A stretch of DNA of 63,567 nt from contig DASQDI010000148.1 of the NCBI GenBank assembly GCA_035634255.1, forward strand, positions 1 through 63,567. The letters are read 5' to 3'. A program made the position numbers and the translations under genes. The stretch is from DATLMR01 sp035634255. Its GTDB lineage: Bacteria; Acidobacteriota; Blastocatellia; UBA7656. This document shows positions 32,840-41,109 of the stretch, piece by piece (the first letter of the stretch is position 1; the number at the start of each line of letters is the position of its first letter). Under the pieces are notes generated by a model. It did not search any database and was not told the origin of the DNA. It saw only the letters and a list, made by a program, of their open reading frames with translations.

Positions 32840-34822
32840 ATGAGCCTCATGAAACCCAAAGAACTGACTATACGTAGCCTGATTCTCGGTGCGCTCATCA
32901 CCACGGTCTTCACGGCGGCTAACGTCTACCTCGGCCTCAAGGTCGGCCTCACCTTCGCTTCATCAATCCCCGCGGCGGTGATCTCGATGGCCATCCTGAG
33001 TGCCGTTAAGGACTCGTCTATTCTCGAAAACAACATCGTCCAGACCGTCGCGTCCGCGGCCGGCACCCTCTCGGCAATAATCTTCGTTTTGCCGGGACTC
33101 GTGATAGTGGGCTGGTGGACGGGGTTCCCGTTCTGGCAATCGTTCCTCATCTGCCTGAGCGGCGGAGTGCTCGGCGTGCTGTTCACGATCCCTCTGCGAC
33201 GCGCGCTCGTCACGACGTCCGACTTGCCGTACCCGGAAGGCGTCGCGGCAGCCGAGGTGCTGAAAGTGGGGTCCGGCACGCGCGGCGAAACGAAGGACGA
33301 GACGGGCGAATCCAGAGAAGGGCTCACCGCCGTGGTCCTCGGCTCCGTCGCCTCGGCGGGGCTCGCCATCGTGACGGCGACGCGCGTCGCTTCCGGTCAA
33401 TTCACGGGGTTCTTCCGCGTCGGCGCCATGGCGTCGACTGGGTACGACTTCGCATGGTCGCTCGCGCTCCTCGGCGCGGGCCATCTCGTCGGGTTGTCGG
33501 TCGGGATGGCGATGCTAACCGGCCTTGTGATCGCATGGGCGATTGCCGTGCCGATCTTGACTTCAACGCAGCCCGCCGCCGACGGTGTTGCTCTCTCGGC
33601 GCACACCTTATCGGTCTGGCGCACGCAAGTCCGGTTCATCGGGGCCGGCGCAATCGGGATCGCCGCGATCTACACGCTGGCGAGGCTCGCGAAGCCGGTC
33701 GTCGGCGGACTCGTGAGCACGCTCGCCAGTTCTCGGGTCGTCGGGACACAGGACGAGCGCGACCGCGATCTCTCGCCCGCCTGGATCCTAGCGCTCACGG
33801 TCGCATGCTTCCTCATCGCCGCGTGGCTGGCCTTCACGTTCACGCGGTCGACAGTCCTTGCGCCAAACGCGGTGATGCTCACGCTGATCGCCGTGCCGTT
33901 CATACTGGTCGTCGGCTTTCTCATCGCCGGGATCTGCGGCTACATGGCGGGACTCATCGGCGCCTCAAACAGCCCGATCTCGGGCGTCGGCATTCTGTCG
34001 ATAGTGCTGTGCGCGTCGACGCTCATCTTAGCCGTGTCGCCGACACCGGAGACGCGGCCCGCGCTCATCGCCCTCGCGCTTTTTGTGACGTCGATCATCT
34101 TCGCCTGCGCGACGATCTCAAACGATAACCTGCAAGATCTGAAAACCGGCCAGCTCGTCGGCGCCTCGCCGAGGCGTCAGCAGATCGCGCTCATCGTCGG
34201 CGTGGCCGCCGGCGCGGCCGTGATCCCGTGGGTACTCAACCTGCTGGCCAATGCGTATGGGTTCGCCGGAGCTGCCAACGTCGGCGTCGTCGCCCCGAAC
34301 CCGCTGCCGGCGCCCCAGGCGACGCTCATCTCCGCCCTCGCCCAGGGCGTGATCGGTGGCAACCTCGAATGGGGGATGATCGGCATCGGCGCGCTCGTTG
34401 GCGTCGGCGTCATCGTGCTAGACGCGACGCTCGGCGCGACGAAGAAGGTGCGCATTCCTCCGCTGGCGGTCGGCATCGGGATCTATCTGCCGATGTCAGC
34501 GACCTTCGCCGTGGTCGTCGGTGCGGTGGTTTCTTATTGGTACGACCGGCGTGTTCGCTCGGCCCCGAACCCTGGCCGCGCTGAGCGGCTGGGCACGCTC
34601 GTGGCGTCGGGATTGATAGTCGGCGAGAGCCTGTGGGGCGTGATCAACGCCGCCCTCATCGTCGGCCTCTCGAATGACGCGCCGATAGGGATCGTCCCCG
34701 AGGACTTTGCGCTCGCCCCTTGGCTCGGACTGCTCGGCTTCGTGGGCGCAATCGTCTTGTTATACGGGTGGATGTTGCGCCGGTCGGCAACGGCCGCCGA
34801 GGTGGCGCGGTCTGAGGGGTGA
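32840..34822 (+). CDS. OPT family oligopeptide transporter
   Basis: A 660-residue inner-membrane protein with about 16 hydrophobic helices. The N-terminus ELTIRSLILGALITTVFTAA and the following NVYLGLKVGLTFASSIPAAV are the OPT family start, and DLPYPEGVAAAEVLKVG (about 136-152) is another conserved piece. It takes up oligopeptides or metal-siderophore compounds with protons. ATG 32840 begins 11 codons after the first possible ATG; the ribosome site is weak. Arginine codons here are nearly all CGN and rarely AGG, unlike several neighbours, a weak hint of different origin. It is followed by the reverse-strand small RNA candidate. Confidence 0.88.
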   Translation: MSLMKPKELTIRSLILGALITTVFTAANVYLGLKVGLTFASSIPAAVISMAILSAVKDSSILENNIVQTVASAAGTLSAIIFVLPGLVIVGWWTGFPFWQSFLICLSGGVLGVLFTIPLRRALVTTSDLPYPEGVAAAEVLKVGSGTRGETKDETGESREGLTAVVLGSVASAGLAIVTATRVASGQFTGFFRVGAMASTGYDFAWSLALLGAGHLVGLSVGMAMLTGLVIAWAIAVPILTSTQPAADGVALSAHTLSVWRTQVRFIGAGAIGIAAIYTLARLAKPVVGGLVSTLASSRVVGTQDERDRDLSPAWILALTVACFLIAAWLAFTFTRSTVLAPNAVMLTLIAVPFILVVGFLIAGICGYMAGLIGASNSPISGVGILSIVLCASTLILAVSPTPETRPALIALALFVTSIIFACATISNDNLQDLKTGQLVGASPRRQQIALIVGVAAGAAVIPWVLNLLANAYGFAGAANVGVVAPNPLPAPQATLISALAQGVIGGNLEWGMIGIGALVGVGVIVLDATLGATKKVRIPPLAVGIGIYLPMSATFAVVVGAVVSYWYDRRVRSAPNPGRAERLGTLVASGLIVGESLWGVINAALIVGLSNDAPIGIVPEDFALAPWLGLLGFVGAIVLLYGWMLRRSATAAEVARSEG

Positions 34823-34850
34823 GCTGGGGTTGAATCGAGAACAAACGAAA

Positions 34851-34901
34851 CGAGCCCCGGCGTGATCTTCTGAATGAATCAGGACTCTGCGCCGGGGCTC
34901 G
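34851..34901 (-). terminator. Intrinsic terminator of the small RNA candidate
   Basis: A perfect 12-bp stem (34851-34862 with 34890-34901). On the minus strand it is followed by TTTCGTTTGTTCT. It could also weakly serve the plus-strand OPT gene, though there is no T-run on that side. Confidence 0.65.
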
Positions 34902-35045
34902 CGGTGACTGTTGGGATTGGCCCGTGGCCCATCCGCAAAATATCAAATTGAGCGTGCTGCTCCTGCTCTGGAAAGAATCGAAAAACGCGACTGGCCACGC
35001 TCAGGCCGCAGTCACCTCACCTGGTCTGAAACTTATCATTGCTTT

Positions 35046-35059
35046 GGACCACCTCCTTT
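35046..35059 (-). promoter_or_regulatory. Extended Shine-Dalgarno, 14 bases
   Basis: Reads AAAGGAGGTGGTCC on the minus strand. It pairs over all 14 bases with the conserved 16S rRNA 3' end (GGATCACCTCCTTT), 13 Watson-Crick pairs and one G-U. An ATG follows 12 bases after the AGGAGG core and opens only 12 codons. Confidence 0.6.
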
Positions 35060-35074
35060 CCGGTGTTAGCTCGC

Positions 35075-35102
35075 ATAGTAGCACAGCCCGCATTCATGTC
35101 AA
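35075..35102 (-). promoter_or_regulatory. Sigma-70 type promoter on the minus strand
   Basis: -35 TTGACA (35097-35102), 16-base spacer and -10 TACTAT (35075-35080). No protein gene of normal length lies downstream before the terminator at 34901. The remainder of the gap 34823-35272, on the plus strand, holds only the leader of the dehydrogenase gene. Confidence 0.65.
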
Positions 35103-35272
35103 GAAAAAAGTTAACTGTGGGCGGATAAATTTATACAACTAATAGCATCAGACCGCGGGCCCGCCTCCTACATATAGATGTTTGCGCCTCCGGCACTCGC
35201 CCGAGCTTGCCTCCCGGCGGCGGACGGTTCAAGATTGGAAATTATATTTTGAAAGGCGAGGCGCGAACCTGC

Positions 35273-36409
35273 ATGCGCGAAAACACGCGCGAGAAGAAGC
35301 CCGGGATATTCGCGACGGCGGACATAGGCGCGGAGGCGATTGCCCGGCTCCGCGAGCGCGGCTTCGAGGTCGATGTGTACGACGACTTCGAGCCGCCGCC
35401 TAAGTCGCTGATCGTCGAGAGGGTGAGGGGCGGGGTCGAGGGGCTCATCACGACCCTGCGGGACAGGATAGACGAAGAAGTCTTCGCCGCCGGAGCCGGC
35501 ACACTGCGGGTGGTGGCGCAGATCGCCGTGGGCGTGGACAACATCGACCTCGCGGCGGCCAGCCGGTACGGGGTCCCCGTCACCAACACTCCCGACGTGT
35601 TGACGGAGGCCACCGCCGAATTCGCCCTCTTTATGATGGGCGCGGTCTCCCGCATGATGTCGTCGTCGCAGGAGCTAGTCGAGGAGAAGCGGTGGGGGAC
35701 GTGGCACCCTTACCACCCCTTCCTCGGGGCCGAGGTGACGGGGAAGACCGTCGCGGTCATCGGGGCCGGGCGCATCGGGAAGGCTTTCGCGAAAAAGTGC
35801 GTCGGGCTCGACATGAGCCTGCTGCTCCACAGCCCCCGGAACAGGGATGAGCGGTTCGTCGAATACGTCGACCGCGAGATGGCGTTGAGGCATGAGGCCG
35901 GGTTCTCGCGCGGGCGAAGGTCTGTCCGCTACGCCTCGCTCGAGGAGGCGCTCGCGCGGGCCGATTACGTGAGCCTTCACGTGCCCCTGATCATGCCGGG
36001 CGGGCCCGACCCTCCCACGTATCACCTGATGAACGGGGAAACGTTCGGCCTGATGAAGCCGACGGCCTACCTGATAAACACCTCTCGCGGGGCGGTCGTG
36101 GACGAGTCGGCTCTGCTGGAAGCGTTGACGGGCGAGAGGGTCGCGGGGGCCGCGCTCGACGTGTTCGAGAGGGAGCCGCTGCCCGATGACAGCCCTCTGC
36201 GCGATCCGGGATTAAAGGACCGGCTGAGCCTCTTTCACCACTTCGCCTCGGGCACGCGCGAGACGCGCCTTTCGGTCGACCCGGATACCGGCATGGCCGG
36301 GCGAGTGGTTCAGGGGGTGATCGACGTGCTCGAAGGCGGGCACGGCGGAGACCCGGCGCGCATGCCATACGTAGTCAACAGGGAGGCCTTAGCGAAGAAG
36401 GGAGGTTGA
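35273..36409 (+). CDS. D-isomer specific 2-hydroxyacid dehydrogenase
   Basis: A 378-residue NAD-dependent dehydrogenase, longer than the usual 310-335. The substrate domain comes first (KPGIFATADIGAEAIARLRE), then the NAD site AVIGAGRIGKAFAKKC (about 163-178), TAYLINTSRGAVVDESALLE (about 264-283) with the catalytic Arg region before it, and AALDVFEREPLPDDSPL. Relatives act on glyoxylate, hydroxypyruvate, lactate or phosphoglycerate. The catalytic His is probably in LSLFHHFASGT. An extra 30 residues around RNRDERFVEYVDREMALRHE (about 198-217) interrupt the NAD domain. The start ATG 35273 has a GAGG 11 bases upstream. It converges with the aminotransferase gene. Confidence 0.85.
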   Translation: MRENTREKKPGIFATADIGAEAIARLRERGFEVDVYDDFEPPPKSLIVERVRGGVEGLITTLRDRIDEEVFAAGAGTLRVVAQIAVGVDNIDLAAASRYGVPVTNTPDVLTEATAEFALFMMGAVSRMMSSSQELVEEKRWGTWHPYHPFLGAEVTGKTVAVIGAGRIGKAFAKKCVGLDMSLLLHSPRNRDERFVEYVDREMALRHEAGFSRGRRSVRYASLEEALARADYVSLHVPLIMPGGPDPPTYHLMNGETFGLMKPTAYLINTSRGAVVDESALLEALTGERVAGAALDVFEREPLPDDSPLRDPGLKDRLSLFHHFASGTRETRLSVDPDTGMAGRVVQGVIDVLEGGHGGDPARMPYVVNREALAKKGG

Positions 36410-36414
36410 GCCCT

Positions 36415-37620
36415 TCACCTGAGCTTTTCGGCCACGTCGGAGAGCCTTCCGACCGCGCGCTTAATCGCGTCGAGCGAGTTGGCGTAGGATATTCTGAGAT
36501 AACCTTCGATGCCGAAAGCGGAGCCGGGCGTGACTACCACCTGCGCCTCCGTCAGCAGCAGGGCCGCGAGTTCCGAGGAGGTCTTCACGCGCCCTCCCAG
36601 AAGCCCTTTCACGTCGGGCATCACGTAGAAGGCCCCTTCGGGTATCGAGCACTTGATGCCCTCGATCTTATTTAGCGCGGGGACGAGCCAGTCGCGCCGC
36701 TCCCTGTACTCTTCCAGCATCGCGTGGAGCGGCTCCTGCGGCCCCGCCGCCGCTTCAATCGCGGCCTTCTGTGAGATCGAGGTCGCGTTGGAGGTCGAAT
36801 GGCTTTGCACCTTCAGCATCGCGTGAATCCACGCCTCCGGCCCGAGCGCGTAGCCGATCCTCCAACCGGTCATCGCGTGCGACTTCGAGAACGACCCGCT
36901 GATCATCACGCGCGAGCGCAACTCCGAGGGCAGTTGCCCGGCGGTGAACCTTTGCGCCGGGGGGTGCGCGAAGTACAGATAGCATTCGTCGCTGATGACC
37001 CACACGTCTCGCTCGGCCGCCGCCTCCACTATCTTCCTGAACTCGTCGGGGGCGATGACCCTGCCCGTCGGGTTATTCGGCGAGTTGATTATCAGGAGAC
37101 GGGTGCGGGGCGTGATCGCGTCGCGCACCATGTCGGCCGTCAACAGGAACTCGTTCGGCTCGGTGTCGACGTAGACCGAGTTGCCCCTGAGGAAAGTGAC
37201 GATCTCCGGGAACGTGACCCAGTAGGGCGAGGGGATGAGCACGTCGTCGCCGGGGTTGAGCAGCGTCGCCATCGCGTTGAAGATGCCCTGTTTGCCGCCG
37301 ATGGTCACGATCACTTCCTGGTCGTCGTAGGTGACGCCGAAGTCGCGCTCCATCATCCTGACGATGGCCTGCCTGAGCGGGGCGACGCCGCCCGTCGAAG
37401 TGTAGCGGGTGAAGTCCTCTGCGATGGCCTTCTGCGCCGCGTCTTTGACGTTGCGCGGGGTCGGGAAGTCCGGCTCGCCCGCCCCGAGGTCTATGACTTC
37501 GATGCCCTGAGCTTTCAGCCTCTCTGATTCCATCAACACCTTGAGGGTTGACGATACCTTCATCTCTGAAACGCTGTCGGACTCTTTATAAACGGCGTCG
37601 CTCACTTTTTCCCTCGTCAT
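36415..37620 (-). CDS. PLP-dependent class I aminotransferase
   Basis: A 401-residue aspartate aminotransferase-like enzyme. GAGEPDFPTP (about 47-56) is the substrate loop; INSPNNPTGRVIAPDEF (about 177) has the cofactor Asn; VISDECYLYF carries Asp and Tyr; SGSFSKSHAMTGWRIGYALG (about 239-258) has the PLP lysine. Thermus-type enzymes with this look make aspartate, and related ones act on aromatic amino acids or prephenate. GGGAGG lies 5 bases before ATG 37620. coaD follows upstream on the same strand with an 18-base gap, so rsmD-coaD-aminotransferase form an operon. The stop is only 5 bases from that of the convergent dehydrogenase. Confidence 0.9.
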   Translation of the reverse strand: MTREKVSDAVYKESDSVSEMKVSSTLKVLMESERLKAQGIEVIDLGAGEPDFPTPRNVKDAAQKAIAEDFTRYTSTGGVAPLRQAIVRMMERDFGVTYDDQEVIVTIGGKQGIFNAMATLLNPGDDVLIPSPYWVTFPEIVTFLRGNSVYVDTEPNEFLLTADMVRDAITPRTRLLIINSPNNPTGRVIAPDEFRKIVEAAAERDVWVISDECYLYFAHPPAQRFTAGQLPSELRSRVMISGSFSKSHAMTGWRIGYALGPEAWIHAMLKVQSHSTSNATSISQKAAIEAAAGPQEPLHAMLEEYRERRDWLVPALNKIEGIKCSIPEGAFYVMPDVKGLLGGRVKTSSELAALLLTEAQVVVTPGSAFGIEGYLRISYANSLDAIKRAVGRLSDVAEKLR

Positions 37621-37638
37621 TGACCTCCCCCGTGAAGC

Positions 37639-38121
37639 TTATGGAGTTGAAGACTTCGCGCGCATCTGCTCTTCCACGAGCTCCGGCACGAGCCCCGTGA
37701 TCGCCCCCCCGAGCTTGAAGACCTCTTTGATGAGCCGCGAGCTGAGGTAGGAATACTCTTCGGCGGCCATCAGGAAGACGGTCTCCACGCGGGGCTCAAG
37801 CCTCCGATTCATCAGGGCCATCTGCAACTCGTATTCGTAATCGGAGATGGCGCGGATGCCGCGCACGATCACCTCGGCATTCTGCTCGACCGCGTAATGG
37901 ACCAGCAACCCTTCGAAGGTCCCGACCTTCACGTTGTCCCACCGGGCGACCCTCCGGATCATCTCCACCCGCTCCTCCGTCGAGAACATCGGCCTCTTCT
38001 CGATGTTGAGGAGGACCGCGACTATGACTTCGTCGAACAGGTGCGCGGACCGCTCTATTATGTCGAGGTGTCCGTTGGTCAGGGGGTCGAACGTTCCGGG
38101 GTAGATTGCGCGCCTCGTCAC
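37639..38121 (-). CDS. coaD: Phosphopantetheine adenylyltransferase
   Basis: A 160-residue enzyme for the fourth step of CoA synthesis, adding AMP from ATP to 4'-phosphopantetheine. YPGTFDPLTNGHLDII (7-22) has the nucleotidyltransferase T/HxGH motif as NGH. RGIRAISDYEYELQMALMNR (about 89-108) and EYSYLSSRLIKEV (about 125) complete the family pattern. Length is typical. The start is a GTG at 38121 with AGGAG 8 bases upstream. It lies 81 bases downstream of rsmD, the usual order in many bacteria, and 18 bases upstream of the aminotransferase gene. Confidence 0.95.
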   Translation of the reverse strand: MTRRAIYPGTFDPLTNGHLDIIERSAHLFDEVIVAVLLNIEKRPMFSTEERVEMIRRVARWDNVKVGTFEGLLVHYAVEQNAEVIVRGIRAISDYEYELQMALMNRRLEPRVETVFLMAAEEYSYLSSRLIKEVFKLGGAITGLVPELVEEQMRAKSSTP

Positions 38122-38202
38122 TTGTCATCTCCTGAGATTGTCTGAAGAGCTGCCCGTTAAGCGTGCGATACTAGCATGAAAAAACCTCGGGTGACCAGCT
38201 AC

Positions 38203-38775
38203 TCAAAGGGGTGCCTCATCCTCCACCTGAAAGGAGTAGAAGGCGAGAGCGGACTCGCCCTGCCGCACCTCGCGGTAAACGCGCAGCCGCCCGTACGCCT
38301 CCCTCGGGGGCGTCTTGCTCCTGTGTTCGACCACCACCACGCCGTCGCCGGAGACGAGGCCGCCCTCGGAAAGCTTCTCCATCACCTGGGAGTAGAGCCC
38401 CGAAGCGTACGGGGGGTCGAGGAAGGCGATGTCGAATGATTCGCCCTCTTCGCGGAGGCGGGACACGGCCTGCGCGGCGTCGCGATTGATGATGCGCGCG
38501 TCGTCTTCGGAGGCGAAGGCGTCAAGGTTCTCCCGGATGACGGAGCACGCCGGCCGCGCGCGCTCGATGAACGTGGCGTGCGCCGCGCCCCGGCTCAAAG
38601 CCTCGATGCCGACCGCGCCCGAGCCCGCGCAGATGTCCAGAAACCGGCTCCCCCTGACCCGCGGCGCGAGGATGTTGAACAGGGTCTCGCGCAGGCGGTC
38701 GGAGGTGGGCCTCACGTCCAGCCCAGCCGACGTGCGCAATCTCCTGCCCCTGTATTTTCCGCCGATCACTCTCAC
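38203..38775 (-). CDS. rsmD: 16S rRNA guanine-966 N2-methyltransferase
   Basis: A 190-residue Rossmann-fold methyltransferase acting on the small ribosomal subunit. VRVIGGKYRGRRLRT at the start, VRPTSDRLRETLFNIL, DICAGSGAVGIEALSRGA (SAM site, about 48-65) and FLDPPYASG (catalytic, about 118-126) are all diagnostic. I chose GTG 38775 with GGGGAG just upstream because the family begins with this segment; the in-frame extension to 38913 has an unrelated sequence. It heads an operon with coaD and the aminotransferase. Confidence 0.93.
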   Translation of the reverse strand: MRVIGGKYRGRRLRTSAGLDVRPTSDRLRETLFNILAPRVRGSRFLDICAGSGAVGIEALSRGAAHATFIERARPACSVIRENLDAFASEDDARIINRDAAQAVSRLREEGESFDIAFLDPPYASGLYSQVMEKLSEGGLVSGDGVVVVEHRSKTPPREAYGRLRVYREVRQGESALAFYSFQVEDEAPL

Positions 38776-38925
38776 GATCTCTCCCCGATGATAAAGAATA
38801 GGCCCGCGCGCCTCAACTCGCGAGCCGAACAGGACGAAGACACGTTGACTTTTGCCCCCTCTGAAAAGAGAATTAACGTACCAGACGGACATACTGATCG
38901 TGAAAGCAATCAAGGAGCAGGCGGG

Positions 38926-39561
38926 ATGAAGAGGTTTTTCATAGCTGTATTAATTATCTTGTGCTCTCAGGCGGCCCACGCCTCGGGGCAGAAGACCGGG
39001 ACGATCAAGGGGAAGATCGAGACGGATAAGAGCAAGCCCATCGCGGGCGCGCAGGTCCGCGTGATGAGCAGCCGCACCAGGGACGTGAAGGAGACGACCA
39101 CCGACCAGTCGGGCGAGTACTCTTTCGAGCTTGAGCCGGACGATTACACGATCAGCTTCGACGCCGACGGGTATCAGGGCGGGACCCTCGTGCGCATGCA
39201 TCAGGTCGAAGAAGGCAAGGTCACGAGCGTAAAAACGATAAAGCTTCAGAAGGCCAGCCGCAGCTCTTTGATACGCGGGGCGGTCTTCGACTCGAACGGC
39301 TCTTCGCTCGCCGGCGCGCGGATAAAGCTCGTGCGGGTGCCCACCCCCGAAGAAGCCAAAGATGGTAAAAAGATCGATTCGCTGACGCGAGATTACACGG
39401 CCAACAGCCGGGGCGAGTTCGCCTTCCGCCTGCCGGCCGCGCGCGCCCGCTACCAATTGACGGCGATTCTCAGCGGCTATAAGGCCGAGACGAAGATCGT
39501 GGACGTGGAAGAAGGCGAGTCCGCGCCCCTAGCTTTCTCGCTTGAGCCTTTAAGGAGATAA
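38926..39561 (+). CDS. Secreted protein with two carboxypeptidase-regulatory-like domains
   Basis: A 211-residue exported protein: MKRFFIAVLIILCSQAAHA is a signal peptide. Two beta-sandwich repeats follow, each with the pattern A-G-A-x-V/I plus YSFELEP or FAFRLPA: residues about 25-105 (GTIKGKIETDKSKPIAGAQV) and about 115-205 (GAVFDSNGSSLAGARIKLV). Such domains in Acidobacteria often occur in TonB-type receptors and surface proteins; here they stand alone. AAGGAG lies 8 bases before ATG 38926. The next gene, a helix-turn-helix protein, begins right after the stop, so the two are probably coupled. Confidence 0.82.
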   Translation: MKRFFIAVLIILCSQAAHASGQKTGTIKGKIETDKSKPIAGAQVRVMSSRTRDVKETTTDQSGEYSFELEPDDYTISFDADGYQGGTLVRMHQVEEGKVTSVKTIKLQKASRSSLIRGAVFDSNGSSLAGARIKLVRVPTPEEAKDGKKIDSLTRDYTANSRGEFAFRLPAARARYQLTAILSGYKAETKIVDVEEGESAPLAFSLEPLRR

Positions 39562-39930
39562 GTGACAGTCGACCGCCCCATAACCCGCGACCCTTCGGCC
39601 CGCTCGCTCTCGGGCGAGCGTGAGGCGTTCGAGCAGACGGGCGATAAGCGTCCGGAAGAGAGGAAGGTCGAATACCTGACCGCGCGGCAGCTCGGGGAAG
39701 TTTTGCAGATCAGCGAATCGACCGTCCACCGGCTGCGCCGCTCGGGCCGCATCCCGGCGGTGCTTCTGACCGACAGGCTCATCAGGTTCAACCTGCGCGA
39801 TGTCCAGAAGGCCCTCAAGCCCTCGCACGCCCCGCGCCCTCAGCCGAACGCCGACGGCCCGCAGCCTCAGGAGAAAGACCCCGACCCGCAGCTCTCATTC
39901 GAAAGCCTCTTCGCGCAATCCCAGGACTGA
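39562..39930 (+). CDS. Helix-turn-helix DNA-binding protein (excisionase/MerR-like)
   Basis: A 122-residue protein. The core (about residues 32-80) reads VEYLTARQLGEVLQISESTV followed by HRLRRSGRIPAVLLTDRLIR, the excisionase-family helix-turn-helix plus wing. N- and C-terminal ends are Pro/Arg/Gln-rich and probably flexible. The GTG start touches the TAA of the upstream gene, with AAGGAGA serving as ribosome site inside its end, so the pair is coupled. No integrase or att-like repeat is nearby, so this is more likely a small regulator than a phage excisionase. Its target is unknown. Confidence 0.75.
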   Translation: MTVDRPITRDPSARSLSGEREAFEQTGDKRPEERKVEYLTARQLGEVLQISESTVHRLRRSGRIPAVLLTDRLIRFNLRDVQKALKPSHAPRPQPNADGPQPQEKDPDPQLSFESLFAQSQD

Positions 39931-39998
39931 ATCCCAGGACCGGCGCGCGGAATCCGATTGCCTGATATATCTATGAAATTTCCGGAGGTCGGGCCGGC

Positions 39999-41057
39999 TC
40001 ATCGCGCGGGACCGCGTCCCATTAGAGGGGGCGCGATGCTTAAAATATCTTCCAGAATCACTCGCGCTATCGCGTCGCGCCCCGAAAGGCCGTGTGAGAG
40101 GGCTTCACCCCTGCCCGCGGTCCTGAACGTGGCGGCCTTCGAGGTGCCTCTGACCGCATAAAACGGAGACTCGGGGGCCAGCAGCTTCGGCGCGACGCTC
40201 AGGCGCACGCGGCCCTGATGTATTCGCGCCCTCCCGACGAGGCGGACGATGCGCCCGGTCTTTCGCCCCGTCGCGATCAGGGATTCGGTCTCCGGCCCGA
40301 TGCCGATCCTCGATACGTCATTTAAAGTCACGTCATTCAAAGTCACGCCACTCAACCCCCCCCCGGCTTTCATGAGTCGCTTCGCCAGAATCATGATCTT
40401 GCAGGCCGTGTCCCACCCTTCGACATCGAGGCGCGGGTCGGGCTCGGCTATCCCCTCCGCCTGCGCGTGGGCGAGGGCCTGTCCGAATGTCATGTCCCGC
40501 TCCTGCATCTCGCTCAGGATGTAATTCGTGGTCCCGTTGAGCACCCCGCGTATTTCCGCGACGGGCTCGCCTTCGACCCCCGAGGGCACGCTCACCCCGG
40601 TCGTTCCGGTGTAGCCGACGCGGGCCCCGGCCGCGCGCGCTGACTCGTGGAGCGCTTCGAATCCATGCACGAGCGGCCCCTTGTCGACCGTGACCACGCT
40701 GATCCGCCGCCTCAGGGCCGAGAGGAGAAGGCCGAGAGCGGGCTGCCCGTCCCGGATGCTGGTCGGCATGGATTCGACTAAGACGGAAATCCCCGCCCGC
40801 GAAAGCGATTCGATGAACTCCTCCGCGTTCGCCGTCGCTTCACCCGGCGCGAACTCTCTGACGCTTCCGCCCGCCTGCTTGTGAGCGAGAAGGCGGGCGG
40901 CCTGTGCGGAGTCGCGGAGAATTAAGCCTCCGCTGCTATCGGCCATCGCCCGAATGCGGACCCGCGGGTCGGACGCGCCGGCCTGCCTGTCGATGTAATC
41001 GGCGAAAGAGCGGCCGACGTTGCCCAGCCCGAGGAGCGCGACCTTGATCTCTGTCAT
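39999..41057 (-). CDS. hom: Homoserine dehydrogenase
   Basis: A 352-residue enzyme without the C-terminal ACT domain. VALLGLGNVGRSFADYI (6-22) is the NAD(P) site. GYTGTTGVSVPSG, GVLNGTTNYILSEMQERDM (about 160-178) with FGQALAHAQAEGIAEPDPRLD are classic. It reduces aspartate semialdehyde to homoserine, feeding threonine and methionine. Absence of the ACT domain implies that threonine feedback is lacking or occurs elsewhere. ATG 41057 is used; a 42-codon upstream extension is Arg/Pro-rich and unlike the family. No other threonine genes are adjacent. Confidence 0.92.
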   Translation of the reverse strand: MTEIKVALLGLGNVGRSFADYIDRQAGASDPRVRIRAMADSSGGLILRDSAQAARLLAHKQAGGSVREFAPGEATANAEEFIESLSRAGISVLVESMPTSIRDGQPALGLLLSALRRRISVVTVDKGPLVHGFEALHESARAAGARVGYTGTTGVSVPSGVEGEPVAEIRGVLNGTTNYILSEMQERDMTFGQALAHAQAEGIAEPDPRLDVEGWDTACKIMILAKRLMKAGGGLSGVTLNDVTLNDVSRIGIGPETESLIATGRKTGRIVRLVGRARIHQGRVRLSVAPKLLAPESPFYAVRGTSKAATFRTAGRGEALSHGLSGRDAIARVILEDILSIAPPLMGRGPAR

Positions 41058-41109
41058 ACGGATTCGTGACAGGGGAGGCGGGCGCACGGCCCGCGCCCCC
41101 CGGCGAGTC

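Larger units (their letters stand above)
34838..35068 (-). ncRNA. Candidate small RNA or leader-peptide transcript with extended Shine-Dalgarno
   Basis: A self-contained minus-strand unit: promoter (35075-35102), predicted start near 35068, a 14-base extended Shine-Dalgarno (35046-35059) almost at the 5' end, a 12-codon ORF (35037-35039 start, stop 35001-35003; MISFRPGEVTAA), and an intrinsic terminator (34851-34901 plus U-rich tail). The whole transcript is about 230 bases. No larger ORF follows the ribosome site in any frame. It may be a regulatory RNA, a short peptide gene, or a leader whose gene was lost. I cannot match it to a named RNA family. Confidence 0.5.

Noticed and set aside
34924..35142. 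A 72-residue plus-strand ORF
   Set aside because: It overlaps the minus-strand small RNA candidate with its promoter and Shine-Dalgarno, has no ribosome site of its own, and its product resembles no protein.
38926..39930. Prophage or integrated element suggested by the excisionase-like gene
   Set aside because: There is no integrase, no flanking repeat or tRNA, and the neighbouring genes are housekeeping. The helix-turn-helix gene is better read as a small regulator.
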